A stretch of 64,000 bases of DNA from JAPPFW01 sp965231815 (GTDB taxonomy: Bacteria; Actinomycetota; Acidimicrobiia; Spongiisociales; Spongiisociaceae). The position numbers and the translations under genes were made by a program. This document shows, one piece after another, positions 55,863 through 64,000 of the stretch. The notes beneath the pieces were generated by a model. The model saw only the letters and a list, made by a program, of their open reading frames with translations. It made no database searches and was not told the origin of the DNA. Numbering within the stretch: position 1 is the stretch's first letter; each line of letters starts with the position of its first letter. Location of the stretch: contig OZ246890.1 of NCBI GenBank assembly GCA_965231815.1, forward strand, positions 1,116,001 through 1,180,000, in the 5' to 3' direction.

Positions 55863-55949
55863 TCGTGAATAACTCGAAACAGCGGTCAGGCAACCATTGT
55901 ACAGACCCACCCCGGCCACACGACCCACCACCACCAGGATGTAGGCTGA
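55863..55949 (-). promoter_or_regulatory. duplicated promoter block (copy 2)
   Basis: 87 bases nearly identical to 42674-42761, with GGGTCTGTACAAT as candidate -10 region, directly before the A5 gene. The block retains highly similar sequence while flanks differ, suggesting recombination or functional conservation. Confidence 0.6.
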
Positions 55950-56162
55950 ATCGACAGGGTGCCGCGGTATGCGCGACCACGTTGATTTCGACTGAGTACC
56001 TGCTTGCTCTGCTCAATGACCGATGGGTGGCGGACCCCTAGGTGGCCGGGCCATTGCCAGTGTCTTCGCCGAAACGCTCAAGGCTCCTGGCTGGAAGTCC
56101 CGCGCCACATCCAGTCCCTGTACCGACGGTTCGTCGTCTTTGGGATCGCTGTCCGTAGACGG
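55950..56162. other. intergenic region, no gene recognised
   Basis: About 210 bases between the promoter block and the end of the DUF4276 gene. Reading frames here are short, and none resembles a known protein. Confidence 0.3.
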
Positions 56163-56833
56163 CTACGGACTCCCCAAGGATTCGAGACGGTTCACCCAGG
56201 AGTCGAATCGTGGGCATTCGGCACGAATCCTTGCTAGTCCGGCCTCCTCAGCGAGAACAGGTCCGTACAATCGTTTTCGGTAACCGGGAACCAGCTTCAG
56301 ATGCGCTTGCTAGGCGCTGTCGTGGGACCGTCGTCAATGTCCTCCGGTGTCGGGAAGCAAGCGCGGATATCCTCCAGCGACCGTATGGACCTCTGAGAAA
56401 CGTTGGGCACATGTGTGAAGACTCCTACGTCGGAAAACAACAGTCCTTCGAACTCATGTTTCTGGACATAGGCGAACACTCGACTGCGATCCCAGTCGTC
56501 TCCGAATAGCCTGTCTACTTCTTCGTTAATCCGTCGCTCGAGGCCTTCGACAGATTCGCCGCTTGGTCTGCCGGGGAATCCATAGAGGTCGAAAAGGGAT
56601 GTTATGAAGTCGAAGTGCCGGCAGAGTTTGTACATCTGGTTGGCGGGTTGGTTGATAGGAAGTGCCCCACCACTTGTGATGCCCCGCCTCCGGGGCATTA
56701 TCGCGTTTGATATCACGCCACAGCTGTACAAATACTTCGCAAGTACTTGCTTTACAAACTCCTCTTCGGTTTCGCCCTCAACTACAATGGCTAGGCGTGT
56801 CAAGGACGGCCGCCTAAGAGGTTCTGTTGCCAC
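56163..56833 (-). pseudogene. DUF4276 (TOPRIM-like) protein with a frameshift
   Basis: Starts at ATG 56833 or TTG 56803 (LTRLAIVVEGETEEEFV, the usual DUF4276 beginning). The first frame runs 178 residues to SKRI then TGA at about 56297. In the next frame the typical C-terminus continues, KLVPGYRKRLYGPVLAEE then IRAECPRFDSWVNRLESL, until TAG at 56163. One missing base near 56298 explains the break, a real mutation or an assembly error. The family partners SMC/RloA-like ATPases, and the gene overlaps that ATPase by 34 bases from the ATG start. Confidence 0.75.
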
Positions 56834-57936
56834 AGTTCCCCCGTCGTGAACTCATCAAGCCAATGCCTGTACTCCTCGGGGTCGAGTCGACGGAAGACCG
56901 TGGCGTCGTCGCGAAGTTCCAGAACGACGATCTCGTCCAGTTCGAAGCAATCCACGAGGAGAGGAGATTGAGTCGCTACGATCACCTGCCGCTGCTCCGA
57001 GAGCGCTCGTATCATGTCGCCCACCAGCGTGATAGCAGCAGGATGGAGCCCGAGTTCGGGCTCGTCCAGCAGGATCACGTCGGGCATCAACTCGTTCGGC
57101 AGATTCAAGAGGGTCACCAGGGCCATGAATCGGAGTGAGCCGTCAGAGGTCAAGTGAGCTCCGAAGGACCTGTCGTTGTACTTAGCCTTCCATCTCAGCT
57201 GCACTTTTCCAAAGCGTTCGTCTATGGCAAAGCCATTGAATACGGGCAGTATACGACCGATATGCCGGCAGATGAGCTCGTATCTCTTGATCTCATGTTG
57301 TTCCAGATAGTGCAGGATCGCTGCAAGATTTCCCCCGTCCGAACGCAGCCGATGGTTGTCCTGCGCGTCCCACATTCGCTTTATACCGGCTCCGGCAGAA
57401 GTATCATGAAACTGGTACGCGGTACAGTTTCGCAGCAATCTGACGATAACGGACGCCGTTGTCTGGTTTGTACCCGATATACCAGACTGGGCTGCCTCCA
57501 CTATCTTGGCTTCACGATGCCCACCTTCAAGCGGCGTCCAAGGTGCTTCTCCGTACCAGTTGTCGGGGCTGAAGCGAAACTTCTCCGAACTGAAATAGAA
57601 TCGATCAGGCGACCCGTACGCAAGTGCGAATCTGTAGTCGTTAAGCCCGCTGCCTGTGCGCAATCGGACTTCCGCCTCCATTCGGGGTGTGAATCGGTTC
57701 CCTCGGTAGAGTTGGTCATCTGCACCGCCCTGCCGTTCTATGAATTCGCCTAACTGTCGTGACTTCAACATCCAACTGAGCATGTCGAAGAAGCGGATAA
57801 AGTTGGACTTGCCCGAGCCATTCGCGCCTATGAGTACTTGAGCATCCGGCAGGTCATTAAGCTCCACATCCTGGAGCGACCGGAATCCGCGGATACGTAC
57901 CGACTCTATTCTTGCGGGTTGATCTTCTCGCTGCAC
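56800..57936 (-). CDS. RloA/OLD-like SMC-type AAA ATPase
   Basis: 378 residues from GTG 57936. ARIESVRIRGFRSLQDVELNDLPDAQVLIGANGSGKSNFIRFF contains Walker A (GANGSGKS, about residues 38-45). LTSDGSLRFMALVTLL is the signature-like motif, and VILLDEPELGLHP is Walker B with the D-loop histidine. VIVATQSPLLVDCF is switch-like. AAA_21 ATPases coupled to DUF4276 are found in defence islands as OLD/Gabija/PARIS-like modules; here the function is inferred from pairing. Confidence 0.85.
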   Translation of the reverse strand: MQREDQPARIESVRIRGFRSLQDVELNDLPDAQVLIGANGSGKSNFIRFFDMLSWMLKSRQLGEFIERQGGADDQLYRGNRFTPRMEAEVRLRTGSGLNDYRFALAYGSPDRFYFSSEKFRFSPDNWYGEAPWTPLEGGHREAKIVEAAQSGISGTNQTTASVIVRLLRNCTAYQFHDTSAGAGIKRMWDAQDNHRLRSDGGNLAAILHYLEQHEIKRYELICRHIGRILPVFNGFAIDERFGKVQLRWKAKYNDRSFGAHLTSDGSLRFMALVTLLNLPNELMPDVILLDEPELGLHPAAITLVGDMIRALSEQRQVIVATQSPLLVDCFELDEIVVLELRDDATVFRRLDPEEYRHWLDEFTTGELWQQNLLGGRP

Positions 57937-58094
57937 AAACGACAGCCTAGCCTTCGCCTTGTTTCTTTATCCGGTAAGCCGGGTCCGCCAGCCTGTCTCC
58001 ACCGGCTGCTTCGGTGGCCACCGGGCGGTGGCCTGTCGCGGGTCTTCAAGCTTCTCGAAATACCAGGTCGGGGGGCGGATGCCCCGCCCGACGG

Positions 58095-59258
58095 CTAAAG
58101 ACGTCCGGCGCCGTGCTCGGGGTACAACTCTTGATAGAGCTTCCCACGCTCGTATGGGTAGGCATCCAGGACGGTTTCGTCGATCTCGATCCCCAACCCG
58201 GGTCCGGTCGGGACCGCCAAACGCCCGTCCTCGACACGATCCATGCCGAAGATGGGGTCAGCAAGCAACTCGTCCCGTAGCGGCTGGTACGGATCGGGGT
58301 CGTACTCGAGCAATTCCGGCTCGATAGCGGCGGCGAGATGGAGACCCGCGGCGAACCCCACAGCAGTCAGGCCTCCGATGTGAGGAACCACAGCGAGATC
58401 GTGTGCCTTCGCAAGGGCCGCAACCTCCATGCAGGCGAGGATGCCCCCGCAAACGGTGGGGTCCGGCTGGAGTACGTCCGCGGCGCGATGATGCACCACG
58501 TCCCTGAATCCGGCCAGGGAGAATACACGCTCGCCGACCGCGATTCGGACCGGCGATTCAGCCCGGAGCTCGGCAAGCGCCCCGATCATGTACTGAGGGA
58601 GGGGTTCCTCGTAGAAGCTCACGTTGTAGGGTTCCATCCTCCGGGCCAGACGGATCGCCTCGCGGAGTGTGTACGTCCAGTAGCCGTCAGCCATCAGATG
58701 GCAATCATCGCCGATCACACGCCTGGTACGGGCGATCAACTCGAGATCCCGATCCGGGTCGTTGCCCAGCCGCACCTTGATGCCTTTGATCCCGACGTCG
58801 ATGACATCATCAAAATACGTCTCGTGCCAGCCGAGGTCCGCATCGAACGAAGTCGTCCCCGTGGCGTACAGAGGCAAACTGTCCACGCCGGCGCCGAGAA
58901 CCGCCGCGAGAGACACACCGTGCTCCTTCCCGAAGATGTCCCACAGGGCGATCTCGATGGCGCCGATGACCTGCGCGGAGATACCGTCCCATCCCAGATA
59001 GCCGTCCAGCCATAGATGCATCTCGGCCAGGCGGGCTCTGATTGCCAGCGGGTTCTTGCCGATCAACACGTCGGCGAGCACGTCATCGACGATGGTCTCC
59101 ACGACCGTGGGGTACGAGTGCCCGTAGGACGAGCTTGCTTCACCCCATCCGACGTGCCCGGCGTCCGTGTCGATCTTGACCAGCGAGAAGCTGCGATGCA
59201 TCTCCGGATCGGCCTTCATGTAGCCGGCCGAGATGGCCGTGATCCGGGTGATTTTCAT
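58095..59258 (-). CDS. mandelate racemase/muconate lactonizing enzyme family (enolase superfamily)
   Basis: 387 residues from ATG 59258. Enolase-superfamily layout: N-terminal cap (SLVKIDTDAGHVGWGEAS), barrel with KGIKVRLG (Lys near residue 165), metal Asp in LMADGYWTY, Glu in FYEEPLP and Glu in VGERVFS, and base candidate His in VVPHIGG. It probably dehydrates or racemises a sugar acid or related acid. It follows the small monooxygenase-like gene by 31 bases. The KxK motif is KxR, so specificity is uncertain. Confidence 0.85.
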   Translation of the reverse strand: MKITRITAISAGYMKADPEMHRSFSLVKIDTDAGHVGWGEASSSYGHSYPTVVETIVDDVLADVLIGKNPLAIRARLAEMHLWLDGYLGWDGISAQVIGAIEIALWDIFGKEHGVSLAAVLGAGVDSLPLYATGTTSFDADLGWHETYFDDVIDVGIKGIKVRLGNDPDRDLELIARTRRVIGDDCHLMADGYWTYTLREAIRLARRMEPYNVSFYEEPLPQYMIGALAELRAESPVRIAVGERVFSLAGFRDVVHHRAADVLQPDPTVCGGILACMEVAALAKAHDLAVVPHIGGLTAVGFAAGLHLAAAIEPELLEYDPDPYQPLRDELLADPIFGMDRVEDGRLAVPTGPGLGIEIDETVLDAYPYERGKLYQELYPEHGAGRL

Positions 59259-59289
59259 GCGATCATCGCCGAGGAACCGGGCCGGAGCG

Positions 59290-59655
59290 TCATTGCGGTG
59301 TCCGGGCTTCGAACTTGCCCACGAGAGTGGGAGAGGGAACCTCCTCCGGTGCGTCCTCCAGGTACCCGGTGACGCTGATGATCGTGTCCCTGAACCAGAT
59401 GTCGAAGGGGTGATCGGATGAGGTCATCTTGTCGAGGATGTCCTGGGGGTCGACACCATCGATGGCGACGATGGCCAGATCCATCCCGGGAAGACGCTGC
59501 TCCCACACCACCTCGCGCGACACGCCCATCCGCCGGTGATGGTCGGCCCACTCCTCGTATCGGGGTCCGGTGACCTCCCGCATCATCCGGCGCCACGCCT
59601 CCCGTTTCCCGGGAAGTATCGGCGCCACGATCAAGAACTCGGTCGTGTCTTCCAA
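59290..59655 (-). CDS. small hypothetical protein, possible ABM-like fold
   Basis: 121 residues from TTG 59655 (GGGAGAA upstream). EFLIVAPILPGKREAWRRMMREVTGPRYEEWADHHRRMGV, then EVVWEQRLPGMDLAIVAIDGVDPQDIL, resembles dimeric alpha-beta barrel small proteins that bind ligands or act as monooxygenases. Recognition is only by general pattern. It is upstream of the mandelate-racemase-like gene, in operon. Confidence 0.45.
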   Translation of the reverse strand: MEDTTEFLIVAPILPGKREAWRRMMREVTGPRYEEWADHHRRMGVSREVVWEQRLPGMDLAIVAIDGVDPQDILDKMTSSDHPFDIWFRDTIISVTGYLEDAPEEVPSPTLVGKFEARTPQ

Positions 59656-59784
59656 CGGGTTCTCCCATCTCCGGCCGGTTCGGAGTGTATCAATCCGATA
59701 GGTCGCCCAACCGCTTCCACCGCAAGTGCGCTCGTATACTCGCCCGGTGCGGTTGTTGCCGACTTGCCGACCCGACGGGAGCGC

Positions 59785-60192
59785 ATGGGTGTGAAAGAGT
59801 TCAACTTCGATCCGGGCAGGATTCACCTGTTGAGCTTGAGTCAGGGGGATGACTTGGTGGACTCGCTGACGGGTTTCGCCCGGTCCAATGGCGTTCTGGC
59901 CGCGACGGTCACATTTCTCGGCTCGGTGAGCCGTGCTGACCTGTCCTGGTACGACCCGGATACCGGCGATTACCGCACCTTCGTTCGGGAGGAGCAGTTG
60001 GAGGTTGCGGGCGGGACGGGCAACATCTCTCTGTACGACGGGCAACCGCTGGTGCACATACACGCGGTGTTCGCGGATTCGACCGGACGGACAATCGGCG
60101 GCCACATCAACCCGGGGACTACGGTGTTTGCGATGGAAGCCACGGTCCAGCAGCTGGTGGGCGATCCGCCGGAGTTCTGGGGAGCCCTATGA
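59785..60192 (+). CDS. PPC domain (DUF296) protein
   Basis: 135 residues from ATG 59785 (GGGAG upstream; GTG 59791 possible). Single PPC/DUF296 fold: FNFDPGRIHLLSLSQGDDLVDSLTGFARSNGVLAATVTFLGSV and VHIHAVFADSTGRTIGGHINPGTTVFAMEATVQQL. HIHAVF...GGH residues are the conserved metal-like/ligand histidines. In bacteria its role is unknown; some relatives bind DNA. It precedes the ABC ATPase, and the same pairing is preserved in the relic at 44.7-45.1 kb, suggesting a functional link to this transporter. Confidence 0.8.
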   Translation: MGVKEFNFDPGRIHLLSLSQGDDLVDSLTGFARSNGVLAATVTFLGSVSRADLSWYDPDTGDYRTFVREEQLEVAGGTGNISLYDGQPLVHIHAVFADSTGRTIGGHINPGTTVFAMEATVQQLVGDPPEFWGAL

Positions 60193-60303
60193 ACCGGTAC
60201 CGGTCTCCAAGCGCAATGCGATACCCGGCCGCGCCGGTGGGGTATCGCCGCAACCGATCCGCCGCTAGTCTCGGTTTCCCCGGAATCCCGCAAGGAGGCG
60301 CCA

Positions 60304-61116
60304 TTGACTGACCGCATCGAGGGTGGCGTGGGTGGAGAGATCGCGGAGGGGTCGCCGGTCATTTCGTTGCGGGATGTGAGCAAGGAGTTCAAGCTGGGGA
60401 GGGGCGAGTCGCTGCTGGCGGTTTCCGATGTCAGTTTTGATGTGGCGGCCGGGGAGTTCGTGGCGCTTATCGGTCCCTCCGGTTGCGGTAAGTCGACCTT
60501 GCTGCGGCTGGTCGGGTCGCTGGAAGTGCCTTCGCGGGGGACGGTGGTGGTGAACGGGCGGCAGCCGGCCGAGTTAGCGGCTGCGCATCGCCTGGGAGTG
60601 GCGTTTCAAGATCACGCGTTGCTTCCCTGGCTGAGTTCGTGGGATAACATCGCGCTGCCGTTCCACGTGGCCGGGATGAAACCAGACCGCCGGCGTGTCG
60701 CCGATCTCATCTCGCTTGTTGGTATGGCGGGGTTCGAGAAGGCAAGGCCGAAGCAGCTCTCAGGCGGGATGCGCCAGCGTATCGCTATCGCCCGCGCCCT
60801 CGCCCTGAACCCGGAAGTGTTACTTCTCGATGAGCCGTTCGGGGCTCTTGATGCGGTGACGCGGCGGCAGATGAACATGGAACTGCAGCGGATCTGGTCC
60901 GCTCAGCAGCACACCACGATTCTGGTGACCCATGCGGTGGACGAGGCCCTGTTCCTCGCTGACCGGGTTATCGTCCTGACCGAGCGTCCGGGGCAGGTGA
61001 AGTTGGTGCAGGACGTGGACTTCGAGAGGCCTCGAACAAGAGAGTTGGCAACCACTCCGGAGTTCCACGCTATAGCCGACGAGCTCACCATGGCCCTCGA
61101 CTCGGCGGAGGACTGA
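60304..61116 (+). CDS. ABC transporter ATP-binding protein (NitT/TauT type)
   Basis: 270 residues from TTG 60304 (AGGAGG upstream). Walker A LIGPSGCGKSTLL, Q-loop VAFQDHALLPWLSS, signature LSGGMRQR, Walker B VLLLDEPFGALD, H-loop VTHAVDEAL. It powers the permeases. Its downstream genes on the minus strand are the matching binding protein and fused permease, so a divergent/convergent module. The only intact ATPase of this type in the window, it may also serve the ATPase-less cluster at 48.9-52 kb (inference). Confidence 0.92.
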   Translation: MTDRIEGGVGGEIAEGSPVISLRDVSKEFKLGRGESLLAVSDVSFDVAAGEFVALIGPSGCGKSTLLRLVGSLEVPSRGTVVVNGRQPAELAAAHRLGVAFQDHALLPWLSSWDNIALPFHVAGMKPDRRRVADLISLVGMAGFEKARPKQLSGGMRQRIAIARALALNPEVLLLDEPFGALDAVTRRQMNMELQRIWSAQQHTTILVTHAVDEALFLADRVIVLTERPGQVKLVQDVDFERPRTRELATTPEFHAIADELTMALDSAED

Positions 61117-61180
61117 GAGCCCTACCTCCAGGAGATCGCCCCAGGCAGCGGATCAACTCCCGCCTGTTCGGAATCGACCA

Positions 61181-61222
61181 AAAGGAAGTGGCGCCCCGTC
61201 AGCCGGGAGCGCCACTTCCTTT
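61181..61222. terminator. bidirectional terminator hairpin
   Basis: A perfect 14 bp inverted repeat, AAAGGAAGTGGCGC and GCGCCACTTCCTTT, around a 14-base loop, with A and T tracts at the two ends, lies between the convergent ATPase and binding-protein genes. Confidence 0.8.
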
Positions 61223-61242
61223 GAACCGTAGGCCCGGAGCGA

Positions 61243-62313
61243 TCAGCACTCCAGGAGCGAAGCTCCGCATCCGGCGAACGCATCATCGAGCAATGTCGTG
61301 TCGACCATCGATTCGGCGGGGGGAAGGTTGTCGATACCCGTCAGGGCCAGCACGTCCCACATGGTGGTCGCTATGGCATCGAGGTCCATCTGGAATAGAC
61401 CCTTCTCGTCGGTGAGGCTGCTCGTCATCAAAGGAACTTGAGCGTCATGGACGGGCCGCTGGAATGATATGTCCATGCCCAACTCGGCCCCGCCCCACTT
61501 GTTCATCATGAGGTCGATGGCGGTATCGGGATCGGCGAAGGCCGCTTCCCAGCCTTTGATCATCGCCCGCAGGAATCCCACCACCGCATCGCGGTTGGCG
61601 TCCAGGAAGCTGCGATTGACGAATGCGAGGTCGTGATACATCTGCATGCCCAGCTCGGCATAGGACACGGCGACGTTGTCGACACCCATGAAGTCGAGAA
61701 TGATGGGGTGGCTGTTCATGTAGTTGACCTGACCCCGTACCAAGCCCTCGGCGACCGGTGACGGATCGAAACCAACCGGGACCATGTCATAACAACCGGC
61801 CTCCAGCCCGTTAATGGTCAGCAGGGCATCGAGTGTCACGATGTCACCGGGGGTGGCGCCGATCTTGCTGCCGCATATGTCGCTCGCGGCCAGTATCGGG
61901 TCCGAAGCCAGAGAACTGATCCCCAGAATGCCCTCTTGCAGTCTCGTACCGAAGATCACGAGATCATCGCCCTGTGAGACCGCTTCGGCAACGCTGGGTA
62001 GCCCGCCGAAGCCGATGTCAGCAGCTCCCCCGGCCAGGATCTGGACGGGATGTGGCACGTTCGGGCCCCCGTACTCGAATTCGGGCGCCACGTTCTCCTC
62101 CGCGAAGAACCCCAACTCGTCCGCCATGTACAGCCCCAGGAATCCGGGATCCGCTGTCCAGTTCAACTGGACACGTATGACCGTCGGTTCCATGGGAGCT
62201 TCAGTGGTCGGCGCGGCCGTCGTGTCGGCAGGCTCGTCATCCCCACACGCGGCGGCCAGCAGGACTAACACAAGGATGGACCTGCCTAATCGCGATATAG
62301 CTGATAACTTCAT
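61243..62313 (-). CDS. ABC transporter substrate-binding lipoprotein (NMT1/THI5-like)
   Basis: 356 residues from ATG 62313 with GGAGG upstream (an in-frame extension reaches 62463 but lacks support). Lipobox LLAAACGDD, short Thr/Ala-rich linker, then NMT1-like domain: VQLNWTADPGFLGLYMADELGFFAEENVAPEFEYGGPNVPH. It shares the RLSW/VQLNW start, PGFxGLY, GAADIG and C-terminal GCGASLLEC with the protein at 50861. It serves the fused permease just downstream (on the minus strand, upstream in transcription). Confidence 0.9.
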   Translation of the reverse strand: MKLSAISRLGRSILVLVLLAAACGDDEPADTTAAPTTEAPMEPTVIRVQLNWTADPGFLGLYMADELGFFAEENVAPEFEYGGPNVPHPVQILAGGAADIGFGGLPSVAEAVSQGDDLVIFGTRLQEGILGISSLASDPILAASDICGSKIGATPGDIVTLDALLTINGLEAGCYDMVPVGFDPSPVAEGLVRGQVNYMNSHPIILDFMGVDNVAVSYAELGMQMYHDLAFVNRSFLDANRDAVVGFLRAMIKGWEAAFADPDTAIDLMMNKWGGAELGMDISFQRPVHDAQVPLMTSSLTDEKGLFQMDLDAIATTMWDVLALTGIDNLPPAESMVDTTLLDDAFAGCGASLLEC

Positions 62314-62407
62314 GACTGCCTCCTCCAAACGACTTCGGCTCAAGTCTGCCGACCCATTTCCCGGGATGCCGTGACGATACACGGTTAACCGGGATGCCGG
62401 ACCGGTT

Positions 62408-63991
62408 TCACAGCATCCGCTGCTGCCCGCGCTCCTCGAGCCGGCTCGCACCGACGTATACAACGACCGACAGGACGACTATCACCACCGCGGCGCCCCA
62501 GGCCCGCGACATTTGGAAAGCACCGTACGAGATCGCGAAGAGCCACCCGAGACCGTCGCGGCCGGTGAGGAACTCTCCCAGGATCGCGGCAACGATCGCC
62601 AGGGCCGCGTTCAACCGGAGTGCCGTGAGGAAGTCCGGCACGGCCGAAGGCAACGCCAGGTGACGCAATCTGGCACGCCGTCGTGCTCCCATGACGGAGA
62701 ACACATCGTCGGCGCCGGGGGGTGTGGAACGGAAACCGGAACTGACCAGCACGAATGTCGGGAACATCGAGACCAGGGCGGCAACCGCCACAACCGTGGT
62801 CCGCGTGTAACCGATAACCCTGGCCATGATCGGCACGGTCGCCACCAGCGGAACGGAGTACATGATGATCATAGGTGTGGTGAGGAGGCCCTTCAGCACC
62901 GGAGACAGCCAACTTGCCAGCGCCGCCACCAGCCCGATGAGGCTGCCGATGAACAAGCCCACCGCAGCCATCTGCAGCGTGTTGAACGTGTACGCGAGAT
63001 AGGTGCCGGGATCGCCGGCGATATCGCTGACCACCGACTCGGGGGTCGGGGCCACGAGGGGACTGACATCCCAGATGGTCACCGCAAACTGCCAGAAACC
63101 GACAACGAAGACGAAGGGCCACACCGTGAGAGCGATATCCGCCAAACGCCGGCGCCAGGAAGCCGGCGGCCCTTCTCCCTCATCCGATCGGCCGGAACCG
63201 GCCGGTTCTCGCACATCCTGGCGCACGGAGAAGTCGCGGCGGCGGACGAGTTCCTCCACCAAGGCGAAGAAGCCGAAAGCCACGATTGCTATGAACGCCG
63301 TCAGCCCTGCGGCGGCCCAGAGCCGGGCGGTGAAGAACTGCTGGAGGGCTACGACTATCACAAAGCCCAATCCCGGGTCGGTCGTGCCGAACCACTCGCC
63401 GAAGACCACCCCGAACATGGCGGCGGGAGCACCGAGTTTGGCCGCGTACACGACCGAAGGCAGCACCGCCGGCATCTCCAGCCTCCAGAAGCGGCCGGTC
63501 CTGGAAGCTCCCAGAACGGTGAACACATCCTGATGGGATGCGCTCACGAGGTTGAAACCGGAACTCACCGCAATGAAGCTCGAGAAGAACACGGCCAGGC
63601 TCGCGAAGACCAGTGGAGTCGCCGACGCCGACACCACCATGACGATTAGCGGGCCCAAGGCGATCCAGGGGATGGAATTGACAACTGTGGCCAGGCGCCC
63701 GATCCCGCGGCGGAGTGGGAGGATGACCAGCCCGATGACGGCGAGAGAGATTCCCAGAGCCAGTCCGGCCGCGAATCCCCGCACCGCGTCCCAGATCGTC
63801 CCTAAGGCGGCCCGACGGAGGATGTCCCAGTCCTTGGAAAGAGACTCGAGAACGGCGGTGAAAGGCGGCCATCCTCTACCGAACACCTCGGCTTGCCCGA
63901 CCAACTCCCAACCCATGAGGAGGACTCCCACACCGGCAACTCCGAGTGCGGCTGATCGCCAACCGGATACTCCCGTAGCGGGCAAAGTCAA
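62408..63991 (-). CDS. fused double ABC permease (NitT/TauT type)
   Basis: 527 residues from TTG 63991 with GGAG upstream. Two complete permease domains joined by a ~45-residue polar linker (RQDVREPAGSGRSDEGEGPPA). First half matches the permease at 48867 (NSIPWIALGP, GVVFGEWFG); second half matches that at 49634 (VPIMARVIGYTRTTVVAVAALVSMFPTF). Two EAA-type loops are present: DVFTVLGASRTGRFWRLEMPAVLPS and DVFSVMGARRRARLRHLALPSAVPD. The fusion creates a pseudo-dimer, stoichiometrically fixed. Confidence 0.9.
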   Translation of the reverse strand: MTLPATGVSGWRSAALGVAGVGVLLMGWELVGQAEVFGRGWPPFTAVLESLSKDWDILRRAALGTIWDAVRGFAAGLALGISLAVIGLVILPLRRGIGRLATVVNSIPWIALGPLIVMVVSASATPLVFASLAVFFSSFIAVSSGFNLVSASHQDVFTVLGASRTGRFWRLEMPAVLPSVVYAAKLGAPAAMFGVVFGEWFGTTDPGLGFVIVVALQQFFTARLWAAAGLTAFIAIVAFGFFALVEELVRRRDFSVRQDVREPAGSGRSDEGEGPPASWRRRLADIALTVWPFVFVVGFWQFAVTIWDVSPLVAPTPESVVSDIAGDPGTYLAYTFNTLQMAAVGLFIGSLIGLVAALASWLSPVLKGLLTTPMIIMYSVPLVATVPIMARVIGYTRTTVVAVAALVSMFPTFVLVSSGFRSTPPGADDVFSVMGARRRARLRHLALPSAVPDFLTALRLNAALAIVAAILGEFLTGRDGLGWLFAISYGAFQMSRAWGAAVVIVVLSVVVYVGASRLEERGQQRML

Positions 63992-64000
63992 TCACTCCTC

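Noticed and set aside
62513..63649. 378-codon plus-strand frame opposite the fused permease
   Set aside because: Histidine/arginine-rich shadow of a membrane protein gene with clear EAA loops.
62408..63991. Fused permease as a sequencing or frameshift artefact of two genes
   Set aside because: The frame is continuous through a polar linker, and no stop, start or ribosome-binding site is needed; the split pair at 48.9 kb differs in sequence.

Overview
This is a high-GC, densely coded actinobacterial window. The nadD-rsfS pair, a TrkA-type protein, 'TTTAA'/'TTAPTT'-rich lipoprotein linkers and frequent GTG/TTG starts fit an Acidimicrobiia-like genome. That placement, and any host-associated or metagenomic origin, is inferred from gene content only.

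Layout. 0-9 kb is mostly housekeeping: a partial trkA, an M23 peptidase, nadD, rsfS, tRNA-Ala(GGC), a class I glutamine amidotransferase and leuS. It is interrupted at 2.8-4.8 kb by two copies of a ~200 bp MITE that bracket decayed genes, including a tyrosine-recombinase relic and a truncated Clp-fold protease. 8.6-36 kb is an accessory and defence-rich stretch. It holds two AAA/DUF4143 ATPases whose promoters carry the same three-fold 23 bp repeat, a nucleotidyltransferase pair, an MNT-HEPN pair and a tightly overlapping three-gene operon at 14.3-20.1 kb. That operon encodes a C5 DNA methyltransferase, a 989-aa protein with a MORC/MutL-like GHKL ATPase at the N-terminus and a histidine-kinase core at the C-terminus, and a receiver-domain protein; a TerB_N/TerB_C protein follows. 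An IS110 transposase comes next, then a metabolic island (SucC/SucD-like ligase, crotonase, GcvT-like protein). After these come a Fic protein, a retropepsin-like protein, an AbiE-like pair, VapBC and many toxin-antitoxin relics.

37.6-64 kb is a catabolic and transport region. It contains NitT/TauT-type ABC transporter modules in three states (two permeases alone; split permeases plus binding protein with only an ATPase relic; a complete module with a fused double permease), a two-gene ADP-forming acyl-CoA synthetase, two SDRs, a 3-hydroxyacyl-CoA dehydrogenase, a PhyH dioxygenase, a VOC protein and a mandelate-racemase-like enzyme. It also holds five paralogous COG2159-type amidohydrolases, four of which have lost metal ligands that the fifth keeps. 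A RloA/OLD-like ATPase with a frameshifted DUF4276 partner sits among them at 56-58 kb. Copied promoter blocks and gene fragments (42.6, 44.7-45.1 and 46.7 kb) show that segments of this region have been duplicated and partly deleted.

Working together: the catabolic genes look like uptake (NMT1/THI5 binding proteins plus permeases) feeding hydrolase/oxidase and CoA-thioester steps, with the substrate unknown. The most interesting candidates for undescribed biology are the methyltransferase-MORC/kinase-receiver operon, the amidohydrolase family with eroded metal sites, and the shared 23 bp operator arrays upstream of the DUF4143 ATPases.
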